Origin: Parahaliea maris
GTDB lineage: Bacteria > Pseudomonadota > Gammaproteobacteria > Pseudomonadales > Halieaceae
Direction: 5' to 3'
Assembly: GCF_008064665.1 (NCBI RefSeq)
Contig: NZ_VRZA01000010.1
Span: 1-64,000 of the forward strand
Length of the DNA: 64,000 bases
In this document: piece after piece, positions 37,879 to 45,351 of the stretch
How positions within the stretch are numbered: the first letter of the stretch is position 1
Layout: each line of letters begins with the position of its first letter
Notes under the pieces: generated by a model
Seen by the model: only the letters and a program-made list of their open reading frames with translations
The model's database searches: none
What the model was told of the DNA's origin: nothing
Translations under genes and position numbers: made by a program

Positions 37879-38646
37879 ATGGAAAATACTCTCTTTGATC
37901 TGACCGGCAAAACAGCGCTGGTCACTGGCGGTGGTACGGGTCTGGGTCGACATTTTGCCGAGGTGCTGGCCGGAGCCGGAGCGCGGGTGGTGGTCTGTGC
38001 ACGGCGGGTCGACAAGCTCGCAGAGACGGTGGCTGCCATTGAAGCGGCCGGTGGTACCGCCATCGCCCAGGCCATGGATGTGACCTCAGAGGACAGCGTG
38101 CGGGAAGCCTATGCGGCTGCCGTGGGCGACGGGGTTGTGGACATCCTGGTGAACAATGCAGGCGTGGTAGCGAAACCGTCTCTGCTGGACGTGGATGTCG
38201 AGACCTGGGACTGGGTTCAGGAAGCCAACCTGAAGGGCCCCTGGCTGGTTGCCCGGGAGGCGGTACGCCGCCTGGCGGAGGCCGGCAAACCCGGGCGGGT
38301 GGTCAATATCGCTTCGGTCCTGGGCACTGCGGTACAGAAGGGCACCGGCCCCTATTCGGCCTCCAAGGCGGCGCTGCTGCACCTGACTCATATCATGGCC
38401 TCGGAATGGGCCCGCTATGGGGTGACGGTCAATTCCATTGCCCCCGGTTACTACTCAACCGACCTGGCGGATGAATTTCTCGAGAGTCCCAGGGGCAAGG
38501 CGCTGCTGGCGCGCATCCCGCAGCGCCGGCTGGGCGAGTACCGTGACCTCAGCGGCGCCATCCTGCTGCTGTGCTCGGATGCCTCCGCCTATATGACGGG
38601 CAGCTGCATCACGGTCGACGGTGGTTTGGCGCTGCCGCTAATCTGA
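37879..38646 (+). CDS. Short-chain dehydrogenase/reductase
   Basis: The 255-residue classical SDR has the cofactor loop TGGGTGLGRHFAE (about residues 16-28), NNAGVV near 93 and a catalytic Ser-Tyr-Lys set in NIASVLGTAVQKGTGPYSASKAAL (Tyr near 160). An Arg-rich segment CARR after beta2 favours NADP. The C-terminus ITVDGGLAL is typical. It stands alone, bounded by a strong hairpin downstream, and is divergent from the DUF3604 operon. It probably oxidises an alcohol intermediate. Confidence 0.9.
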   Translation: MENTLFDLTGKTALVTGGGTGLGRHFAEVLAGAGARVVVCARRVDKLAETVAAIEAAGGTAIAQAMDVTSEDSVREAYAAAVGDGVVDILVNNAGVVAKPSLLDVDVETWDWVQEANLKGPWLVAREAVRRLAEAGKPGRVVNIASVLGTAVQKGTGPYSASKAALLHLTHIMASEWARYGVTVNSIAPGYYSTDLADEFLESPRGKALLARIPQRRLGEYRDLSGAILLLCSDASAYMTGSCITVDGGLALPLI

Positions 38647-38671
38647 GCAAACTCGGTGGGCTAGCCGCCGG

Positions 38672-38717
38672 CAGGGCCCCGCAAAAGCTGTATGAGAGCG
38701 GCATGAGCGGGGCCCTG
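38672..38717. terminator. Bidirectional terminator between SDR and RraA-like genes
   Basis: CAGGGCCCCGC (38672-38682) and GCGGGGCCCTG (38707-38717) form a perfect 11-bp stem with a 24-base loop between convergent genes. A pyrimidine-rich stretch (TATTCCTCCTTCTT) follows on the plus strand. Confidence 0.65.
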
Positions 38718-38739
38718 TATTCCTCCTTCTTGCGGCGGG

Positions 38740-39423
38740 TCAGCGTGGCAGTGGTTTTATGTGTTGCAGGCGCCCTGCGGCACGGGTAACGGCCTCCCGG
38801 TCTCCCCCCGCCAGTAGCGCTTGCTTGATCCCGTTTTCCGTCTGCATGTGAACCTCCCCGTCGGCGATGATCTGCTCGGCGTGTTGCCGTGGGAGCACTG
38901 CGATGCCGTCGCTGTCGGCGAGCAGCAGGTCCCCCGGGTGTACGGTCACGTCAGCGCGAATGCCACGCAGGGTAATGGGCTCCTCGAAGGCGGTGAAGTG
39001 CCAGTATTTGTGCGCGTTCAGCGGAGAGTGGTAGCGGCAGAAGACCGGTTCTTCGAGGGAGAGAAAGTCCGCGCTGTCGCGAATGCCGCCGTCCACGATA
39101 AAGCCGCGCGCGCCACGCCCCACCATGCTGGCGACCATGTTGTCGCCGATCACAGCGCCGCGTTCGCAACCTCCGGTGTCGATGACCACAATGCCTCCCG
39201 GGTAGACCGAGGCATCCAGGCCAAACGTCGGCAGGGCATCGGTGCCGGCCTTTTCACTGCCGGCGGCACAGATCGCGGGGCCGGCCATCTTGCTGCCGGG
39301 GCGTACCGCCAGCATTCCGGGCGCCAGCACCTGGTGCTCCAGTCCCATCGCATCCATGACGTCGGCCACTACGGCGGACTCGAGTTGGCCAAGGCGCTGG
39401 ACCAGTAATTGGGTTTCGTTCAT
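38740..39423 (-). CDS. RraA-like/HMG aldolase family protein
   Basis: The 227-residue protein belongs to the family of RraA and the class II pyruvate aldolases that cleave 4-hydroxy-4-methyl-2-oxoglutarate or 4-carboxy-4-hydroxy-2-oxoadipate. It has the loop GAVIGDNMVASMVGRGARGF and the motif DGGIRDS, whose Arg-Asp pair binds pyruvate and metal in the aldolases. The conserved set suggests an enzyme rather than the RNase E inhibitor. ATG 39423 has GGAG 8 bases upstream. It diverges from the kinase/enolase-like operon across two palindromes, so aldol cleavage of a product of that pathway is plausible. Confidence 0.82.
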   Translation of the reverse strand: MNETQLLVQRLGQLESAVVADVMDAMGLEHQVLAPGMLAVRPGSKMAGPAICAAGSEKAGTDALPTFGLDASVYPGGIVVIDTGGCERGAVIGDNMVASMVGRGARGFIVDGGIRDSADFLSLEEPVFCRYHSPLNAHKYWHFTAFEEPITLRGIRADVTVHPGDLLLADSDGIAVLPRQHAEQIIADGEVHMQTENGIKQALLAGGDREAVTRAAGRLQHIKPLPR

Positions 39424-39443
39424 CGGGTAGCTCCAGTCGATGT

Positions 39444-39463
39444 CAGATATCTGTGATATATCA
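39444..39463. promoter_or_regulatory. Tandem 10-bp palindromes in divergent promoter (palindrome C)
   Basis: CAGATATCTG (39444-39453) and TGATATATCA (39454-39463) are two perfect, directly adjacent palindromes between the RraA-like gene and the phosphotransferase gene. GntR/FadR-type regulators bind short palindromes of this kind, and a GntR gene lies in the plus-strand operon. Confidence 0.5.
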
Positions 39464-39565
39464 GTTGCATATTACACCCGGAGCCTGCTACCTTGTCCAT
39501 CGTTTTTTCGAGCCGAACGCCCATCCGCATGTGGTCAGCGTGTTGAGGCGAAATGGAGTACAGCG

Positions 39566-40621
39566 ATGACATTACTGCCGGACAGCCTGCAGGCTTCGTT
39601 ACTGGGTATGGGGTTACTGCAGCCGGGCGAGACCTGCTCCGCGGAGCCGCTGACCGGGGGTGTGGCGTCGGATATCTGGTACGTGCGGGCGGGTGACAGG
39701 GAGTTCTGCGTCAAGCGCGCGCTGGAGCGCCTGCGGGTTGAGCGCGACTGGCGGGTTCCCACGCATCGCAACGCCTTTGAGGTGGCCTGGCTGGAGATCG
39801 CCGCTGGCATCGCGCCGGATTGTGTGCCCAGGGTGCTGGGGCATGATTCAGCAGCCGGAATATTCGCCATGGAGTACTTTCCGCCCGGGCGATTTCGTAA
39901 CTGGAAGCAGGAGCTGAGTGGCGGTGTAGTGGACCTGGAAACGGTGGAGCGGCTGGCCGGCCTGCTGGTCCGTATCCATAGCGCCACCGCGCATGACAGT
40001 ACGCTGGCAGCGCGCTTCGACGATGGTGAATTGTTTTTCCAGCTACGGCTGGAGCCGTATCTCCACGGCGCAGCCGAGGGGCATCCGGAGGTTCGCGACC
40101 GCTTGCTGGCGCTGTCCACACAGGTGGCCGCCAGCCGGCAAGTACTGGTGCACGGGGATGTGAGCCCCAAGAACATTCTGGTGGGAGAGGAAACGATTGT
40201 CCTGCTGGATGCGGAATGCGCTTGCCTGGGTGATCCGGCCTTCGACCTGGCGTTCTGCCTGAATCACCTGCTGTTGAAGTGCCTGTGGGTGCCCGAGGCC
40301 AGTAGTTTGCTGTTGCAGGCCTTCGAGCGCCTTGCCGGGCGCTATCTGGCCGCGGTGGACTGGGAGGCACCCGGTCCGCTGGAGCGGCGGGTGGCAGAAT
40401 TGCTGCCCGGGCTGTTGCTGGCCCGGGTGGACGGCAAGTCGCCGGTGGAATATCTCGAAGAGACCGCCAGGGAGGTTGTGCGGGGGTTTGCCAGACAGAA
40501 CCTGCTGAGCCCTCCGGCGAGTCTCGACCAACTCTCGAACAACTGGCGTGCGGTGATCGTTGATCACCAGCGACGGGTGGATCGCGCGGGCGGGCAGCCC
40601 GGCGACACCTCCAGCCTCTAA
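39566..40621 (+). CDS. Aminoglycoside-phosphotransferase-like small-molecule kinase
   Basis: The 351-residue APH-fold kinase has the nucleotide-binding segment LTGGVASDIWYVRAGDREFCVKRAL (Lys near residue 51) and the catalytic motif VLVHGDVSPKNILVG (HGDxxxxN, about residues 192-206). The metal-binding region LLDAECACLGDPAFDLAF follows. All ATP-site residues of the family are present, so it should phosphorylate a hydroxyl of a small molecule. ATG 39566 has GGAG upstream. The enolase-like gene starts 19 bp later, and the pair opens an operon with a GntR regulator, a hydroxyacid dehydrogenase and a transporter. A true antibiotic-resistance role is unlikely in this setting. Confidence 0.86.
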   Translation: MTLLPDSLQASLLGMGLLQPGETCSAEPLTGGVASDIWYVRAGDREFCVKRALERLRVERDWRVPTHRNAFEVAWLEIAAGIAPDCVPRVLGHDSAAGIFAMEYFPPGRFRNWKQELSGGVVDLETVERLAGLLVRIHSATAHDSTLAARFDDGELFFQLRLEPYLHGAAEGHPEVRDRLLALSTQVAASRQVLVHGDVSPKNILVGEETIVLLDAECACLGDPAFDLAFCLNHLLLKCLWVPEASSLLLQAFERLAGRYLAAVDWEAPGPLERRVAELLPGLLLARVDGKSPVEYLEETAREVVRGFARQNLLSPPASLDQLSNNWRAVIVDHQRRVDRAGGQPGDTSSL

Positions 40622-40640
40622 TCATGACAGGAGCAATAAC

Positions 40641-41936
40641 ATGAGTGATATGACGATCCGACAGGTATTGGGTCGATCCGTCTGGGACAGCCGTGGGCGC
40701 CCGACGGTAGAGGTCGAAGTACATCTCGAAGGAGGCGGCAGTGGTCGCGCGATTGCGCCGTCGGGCGCGTCCACGGGCTCTGGCGAAGCGCTCGATCGTC
40801 GCGATGGCGGCTCTCGCCTGGGCGGCTACGGTGTCGACGCCGCCGTTGCTGCAGTGAACACACAGATCCGCGCTGCCCTGATCGGCCGCGATGCCGGAGA
40901 TCAGGAGGGCGTGGACCAGTGCCTGGTGACCCTGGATGGCACGGGAAATCGGCAGGTCCTCGGTGGCAACGCGATGATTGCCACGTCCATGGCAGTGGCC
41001 CACGCGGCGGCGGCCGGGTCCGGTCAGCCCCTGTGGCGCTATCTGGGTGAACGCACGCTTGCCGGCGAGGAACCCTGCACGTTGCCGGTTCCGGAAGTGC
41101 AGATCTTCGGGGGCGGGGCTCACGCCGAGGGTTGTATCGACCTGCAGGACTTCATGGTGGTGCCTTTCGGCGCCGGCAGCTTCCGCGAGGCGATGGAGTG
41201 GACGGCAGAAGTCTATCGCGCCGCGGGCAGCCTGATGGATCGACGTGGGCGGCGTTGTGGCGTGGCGGACGAGGGCGGTTACTGGCCGGCCTTCGACAGC
41301 AATGAAGAGGCGATTGCCGCCCTGGCCACGGCGGTGGAAGACGCCGGCTTTTCCACTGAGAAAGAGGTGGGGCTGTCACTCGATATCGCCGCCACCCAGT
41401 TCTATCGTGAGGGGCGTTACTGCCTGGGCAAGGACCGCCGCACCCTCGATGTGGGGCAGTGGTACGAGCAACTCGCCCGCTGGTTGAGCGAGTTCCCGAT
41501 CTGCATGATCGAGGACCCGTTCCACGAGAGCGATCTGGCCAATCATGCGGCACTCACCGAGGCCTTTGGCGACCGGGTGCAGATTGTCGGCGATGACCTC
41601 TGCGTCACTCACACCGATAACATTCTCGCCTGTCAGCGCCAGCGCGCCTGTAATACCCTGCTGTGCAAGCCGAACCAGGTGGGCACCCTGAGCGAGGCGC
41701 TGGCTGCCCACCAGATGGCGAAAGAGTTCGGCTGGAACACCGTGGTATCCGCGCGCTCTGGAGAAACCGAGGATGTTACGATCGTGCACCTGGCCCTGGG
41801 GTGGGGGATCCAGCAATTGAAGGTCGGTTCCTTCGCCCGCTCCGAGCGCATGGCCAAGTGGAATGAAGCCCTGCGCATCGAAGAGGCGCTGGGCAATAAG
41901 GCGCGTTATGCAGGGAGGGCTCCCTTTGCCCGATAA
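40641..41936 (+). CDS. Divergent enolase paralogue lacking the SHRS histidine
   Basis: The 431-residue protein is full length for enolase. It keeps the GASTG loop (residues 42-46), the loop His (GGAHAEG, H161), the DEGG Glu (E211) and metal ligands at D248, E291 and D318. The catalytic base Lys (LLCKPNQVG, K343) and the second Lys (QLKVGS, K394) are also kept. The canonical SHRSGETED motif reads SARSGETED: the substrate-contacting His (His373 in yeast enolase) is Ala371. The NGG segment is FGGG, and the loop has acquired Trp215. The machinery for alpha-proton removal seems intact while the substrate pocket has changed. The gene lies 19 bp after a kinase gene and overlaps a GntR gene, a setting unlike the usual pyrG-eno locus. 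A new substrate is more likely than a second glycolytic enolase. Confidence 0.85.
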   Translation: MSDMTIRQVLGRSVWDSRGRPTVEVEVHLEGGGSGRAIAPSGASTGSGEALDRRDGGSRLGGYGVDAAVAAVNTQIRAALIGRDAGDQEGVDQCLVTLDGTGNRQVLGGNAMIATSMAVAHAAAAGSGQPLWRYLGERTLAGEEPCTLPVPEVQIFGGGAHAEGCIDLQDFMVVPFGAGSFREAMEWTAEVYRAAGSLMDRRGRRCGVADEGGYWPAFDSNEEAIAALATAVEDAGFSTEKEVGLSLDIAATQFYREGRYCLGKDRRTLDVGQWYEQLARWLSEFPICMIEDPFHESDLANHAALTEAFGDRVQIVGDDLCVTHTDNILACQRQRACNTLLCKPNQVGTLSEALAAHQMAKEFGWNTVVSARSGETEDVTIVHLALGWGIQQLKVGSFARSERMAKWNEALRIEEALGNKARYAGRAPFAR

Positions 41937-42591
41937 GTCCTCGGCGGGCGAGATAAAGCTGTCCAAGACCGAGACAGCCTATCGCCTGCTGGAAGAAAAA
42001 ATTGTCACCATGGAGCTGGCTCCCGGGGCGCTGCTCTCGGAAGCGGAGTTGTCCCTGGAACTCGGCCTGGGGCGTACACCGGTGCGCGAAGCCCTGCAAC
42101 GCCTGTCGGCAGAGCACCTGGTTGAGATCATGCCGCGGCGAGGTATTCGGGTGGCGGGGATCGACGTGGTCAAACAGTTGCGGGTGCTGGAAGTGCGCCG
42201 GGTACTGGAAGTGCAGAGCGCGTCCCTCGCGGCGCGGCGCGCCAGCCCGGCCCAGCGGGCGTCTTTCGCCGCAATTGCGGAGGGCCTGGCTGCCGCCGGA
42301 TCAACGCGCGACTATCGCGACTTCCTGCGCTTCGACCGCGAACTGGATGAGCTGCTGCCAGCGGCTGCCGGTAACGAGTTCGCCAGCGCCATGCTGCGCC
42401 AGTTACACGGTCTGTCGCGACGCTTCTGGCACTATTATTTCCGCCGCGAGGCCGACCTGCCGCACGTGGCCGGGTTGCATGCGGCCATTGCCCGCAGTAT
42501 CGCGGAGGGCGACGAAGAGGAAGCCGCTCGAGCCACCGAGGCCCATATGGAATACATCCACAACTTCACCCGCGCTGTGCTGGAGGGTTGA
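41908..42591 (+). CDS. GntR-family regulator, FadR/FCD type
   Basis: The protein of about 227 residues has an N-terminal winged helix (AYRLLEEKIVTMELAPGALL, SEAELSLELGLGRTPVREAL, RRGIRVAGI) and an all-helical FCD domain with metal-type residues: Asp in FLRFDRELDELL, His in WHYYF and HAAIARSI. These domains bind small carboxylates. The gene overlaps the end of the enolase-like gene. ATG 41908 and TTG 41926 are both possible starts; the latter has GGGAGGG seven bases upstream. It probably controls its own operon and the divergent RraA-like gene through the tandem palindromes at 39444-39463. Confidence 0.88.
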   Translation: MQGGLPLPDKSSAGEIKLSKTETAYRLLEEKIVTMELAPGALLSEAELSLELGLGRTPVREALQRLSAEHLVEIMPRRGIRVAGIDVVKQLRVLEVRRVLEVQSASLAARRASPAQRASFAAIAEGLAAAGSTRDYRDFLRFDRELDELLPAAAGNEFASAMLRQLHGLSRRFWHYYFRREADLPHVAGLHAAIARSIAEGDEEEAARATEAHMEYIHNFTRAVLEG

Positions 42592-42592
42592 A

Positions 42593-43534
42593 ATGATCCG
42601 GGTTCTGTTTCAATACGATACCGGTCCGCAGTTGCGGCGGGAGCTCGACGCGCTGCGGGAGCAGGGCATCGAGGTCATCAGTCATCCGGAGAGCGCTGCA
42701 CCTCCCGGCCCTGAGCTGCTGGAGAGTATTCAGGCCATTTGGCATGTGTTACAGCCGGTCACTTCCGACATGATCGCCGCGGCGCCTCAACTCGCGCTGG
42801 TGCAGAAAATAGGTGTCGGCGTGAATACCATCGATCTCGATGCCGCCCGTGCCCGGGACGTTGCTGTCTGTAACATGCCCGGAACCAACAGCCAGGCGGT
42901 GGCCGAGATGACCCTGCTGCTGATGCTGTCTGCACTGCGCCAGCAAGTGCGCATGGATCGCGCCTGTCGCAGTGGCGCCTGGTCGCTTCCATCGCAGCAG
43001 CTTGAGGGCTTCGGCGAACTGGCTGGCAGCGTGGTGGGTCTGGTGGGCTTCGGTGAAGTGCCACGGCGCCTGGCGCCAGTACTGCAGGCTCTTGGCGCAC
43101 AGGTTATCTACAGCGCGCGATCGCCACGTGACGTTCCCTGGCCCTGCGTGGAACTGGAGGAGTTACTGGCCCGCGCTGACGTGGTCTCGCTGCACCTGCC
43201 CCTGACACCGGACACCGGGCATTTGCTCGATAGCCGCAGGATCGGCCTGATGAAACCGGGTGCCATTCTGGTCAACACAGCCCGGGGCGGTCTGGTCGAC
43301 GAGGGTGCCCTGTTGAGTGCGCTGCAGGCGGGGCATCTCGCGGGCGCGGGGCTTGATGTTTTTGCCGAGGAGCCCGTTGCCGCCGATCACCCCCTGCTGG
43401 CCCTCGACAATGTCGTCGTCGCGCCACATCTCGCCTGGCTGACCCGGGAAACTTTCTCGCGCAGCATCTCCCTCGCCGCGCGTAATACCCTGGCGGCGGT
43501 GCGTGGTGGCGAGCTCGCGTTTCGCGTGGCCTGA
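42593..43534 (+). CDS. D-2-hydroxyacid dehydrogenase family protein
   Basis: The 313-residue protein has the NAD-dependent D-isomer dehydrogenase layout. Catalytic Arg is in NTARGGLVDEGAL (R231), Glu in DVFAEEP (about 260) and His in VVAPHLAWL (H279). The Rossmann loop reads VGLVGFGEVPRRLA, so the third Gly of GxGxxG is Pro157, an unusual change that may alter cofactor binding. The gene starts 1 bp after the GntR stop. In this operon it could reduce or oxidise the alpha-keto/hydroxy acid produced by the enolase-like step. Confidence 0.87.
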   Translation: MIRVLFQYDTGPQLRRELDALREQGIEVISHPESAAPPGPELLESIQAIWHVLQPVTSDMIAAAPQLALVQKIGVGVNTIDLDAARARDVAVCNMPGTNSQAVAEMTLLLMLSALRQQVRMDRACRSGAWSLPSQQLEGFGELAGSVVGLVGFGEVPRRLAPVLQALGAQVIYSARSPRDVPWPCVELEELLARADVVSLHLPLTPDTGHLLDSRRIGLMKPGAILVNTARGGLVDEGALLSALQAGHLAGAGLDVFAEEPVAADHPLLALDNVVVAPHLAWLTRETFSRSISLAARNTLAAVRGGELAFRVA

Positions 43535-43548
43535 AGCGAGACAGGGCT

Positions 43549-44445
43549 GTGTTACTGGAAATTTTCACCATCGTTGCGCCGGTGTTCGGGCTTGCCGCAG
43601 TCGGTTATGGCTGGGCCCGCAGCGGATCGGATTATCCCTCCGAATTCATTACCCGCCTGATCATGAATGTGGCGGCACCCTGCCTGTTCGTCTCGGCGCT
43701 GGACCGGGCTACGGTAGAAGCCGGCGATCTCGGGCGAGTCGTGGTGGCGGCACTGACCGTGCTTGGGGCAATGCTGGTGCTCGGGCTGCTGCTCATTCGT
43801 CTGTTGAAGCTCGACCCGCGCGTCTACCTGCCGCCGCTGCTGTTTCCCAACAATGGCAATATGGGGCTGTCTCTGTGCATGTTTGCTTTTGGCGATACCG
43901 GTCTGGCCCTGGGCCTTGGTATTTTCATGGCCATGACCGTCAGCCAGTTCAGCCTGGGCATCCTGATTGTCGACCAGTCCGGTGGCGGCGTCGGGACGCG
44001 GTTGAAGGAGTTGCTGCGTCAGCCAATTCTCTACGCCGCCGCCTTTGCCGTGATCAGTCTCGTGCTGGGCTTCAAGCTACCGACCTGGGCCGCCAGTACC
44101 CTGGGCTTGATGGGGGGGGTGACCATTCCCCTGATGCTGATGACCCTCGGGGTCTCCCTGGCCCGGTTGTCGATCGGTAATCTGCCGCGAGCGCTGCTGG
44201 TCTCGGGCCTGCGTCTCGGGGGTGGATTCCTGCTCGGGCTCGCCGTGGTCAGTCTTTACGGGCTCGAGGGGACCGAGCGGGGGATCGTGCTATTACAGGC
44301 GGCGATGCCGGTGGCGGTATTCAACTACCTGCTGGCAATCCGCTATCGCCAGTCACCCGAGGACACGGCGGGGATGGTGGTGTTATCCACCCTGCTGTCC
44401 TTCCTGACCTTGCCCCTGCTGCTGCGCTTTGTACTCGGAGGATGA
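43549..44445 (+). CDS. AEC-family membrane transporter
   Basis: The 298-residue protein is strongly hydrophobic, with about ten helices in two inverted halves, and starts LLEIFTIVAPVFGLAAVGYGWARSG as in auxin-efflux-carrier-like proteins. Bacterial members such as MdcF-like and malonate/lactate-type carriers move small carboxylates. The segment FPNNGNMGLSLCMFAFGDTG matches the conserved N-P/G crossing region. The start is GTG 43549, 14 bp after the dehydrogenase gene. It probably carries the substrate or product acid of the kinase/enolase-like pathway across the inner membrane. Confidence 0.85.
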   Translation: MLLEIFTIVAPVFGLAAVGYGWARSGSDYPSEFITRLIMNVAAPCLFVSALDRATVEAGDLGRVVVAALTVLGAMLVLGLLLIRLLKLDPRVYLPPLLFPNNGNMGLSLCMFAFGDTGLALGLGIFMAMTVSQFSLGILIVDQSGGGVGTRLKELLRQPILYAAAFAVISLVLGFKLPTWAASTLGLMGGVTIPLMLMTLGVSLARLSIGNLPRALLVSGLRLGGGFLLGLAVVSLYGLEGTERGIVLLQAAMPVAVFNYLLAIRYRQSPEDTAGMVVLSTLLSFLTLPLLLRFVLGG

Positions 44446-44449
44446 GGTA

Positions 44450-45322
44450 ATGGCCGGACACACCTCCGCGTTGGTGACGGGGGCTCGCGGCAAGGTCGGG
44501 GCGGCCGTGCTCGCGGCACTGGCGGATAACGGTTTCGTTGGTGCTGGCAATCAGGCACTCGCCGGCGTGTCCCGGTCGGGTGGCGACCTGTCCGCGGTCG
44601 CGCGGGTTGCCAATTTCGGTGATCGCGACGGGCTCCGCCAGGCACTGGCTGGAGTCGATCGAGCCTTCCTGATGGTGCCTTTCGGCGGTTCGATGCGGGA
44701 TCACGGGCGCAATTTCATCGATTGTGCGAAGGACAGTGGAGTGCGTTTTGTGGTGCGCCTGTCGGGCCTTGCCGCAGGGCCGGATTCCGCATCGGCGATG
44801 GGGCGCTTACAGAGCGAGGTGGACGCGCAGCTGATCGCAAGCGGTATCGACTACTGCATACTGCGGTGTAACAGTTTTATGCAGAACTTCAGCGGGATCT
44901 ATCAACCGATGGTCTCCCGGGGGCGCCTGGCTCTCGCCCAGGGCGAGGGGCGGATTGCCTTCATCGATACCCGGGACATCGGCCGCGCTGCCGCCAATAT
45001 TCTCCACAACCCCGAACCCTATGCCGGCAAGGTGCTGGACCTGAACGGCCCGGAGCTGCTGAACAACGCGCAGGTGGCGGCGCAGATCAGTGCCGCGACA
45101 GGTCGGGATATCGACTATGTCCCGATCAGTGAGGAGCGGGCCAGGGCGGGCTACCAGAAGGCCGGGCTACCCGATTGGGAAGTGGAGGTGTTCACCAGCC
45201 TCGACCGCTTTCTCGCGGTAGGCGGAGGTGAGGGCAGCCCGGACACCCTGGCCCGGGTGCTGGGGCGAGCGCCCCGCAGTTTCGGCGACTTTTGCCGGGA
45301 TTACCGGGCATCGTGGCTGTGA
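44450..45322 (+). CDS. NmrA-like NAD(P)-binding protein
   Basis: The 290-residue atypical SDR has the dinucleotide loop VTGARGKVGAAVLAAL (about residues 9-24) and an NmrA/QOR2-like middle with RFVVRLSGLAAGPDS. A second region follows with FIDTRDIGRAAANILHNPEPYAGKV. It lacks the YxxxK motif of classical SDRs, so it may be a redox sensor or a quinone reductase of the QOR2 type. ATG 44450 is preceded by GAGG. It is the last gene of the operon and converges with the CoA-transferase gene 29 bp away. Confidence 0.8.
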   Translation: MAGHTSALVTGARGKVGAAVLAALADNGFVGAGNQALAGVSRSGGDLSAVARVANFGDRDGLRQALAGVDRAFLMVPFGGSMRDHGRNFIDCAKDSGVRFVVRLSGLAAGPDSASAMGRLQSEVDAQLIASGIDYCILRCNSFMQNFSGIYQPMVSRGRLALAQGEGRIAFIDTRDIGRAAANILHNPEPYAGKVLDLNGPELLNNAQVAAQISAATGRDIDYVPISEERARAGYQKAGLPDWEVEVFTSLDRFLAVGGGEGSPDTLARVLGRAPRSFGDFCRDYRASWL

Positions 45323-45351
45323 CAAGCGCTGGCGGGCGCAGGTAGGCGCCG

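Noticed and set aside
40641-41936. Annotating this gene as the glycolytic enolase eno
   Set aside because: Loss of the SHRS His, changes in the pocket and the catabolic neighbours argue against the housekeeping role.
42002-42592. Long in-frame extension upstream of the 2-hydroxyacid dehydrogenase
   Set aside because: It overlaps the GntR gene in another frame, has Arg/Cys/Pro-rich composition typical of out-of-frame reading, and a clear ATG with family similarity begins at 42593.
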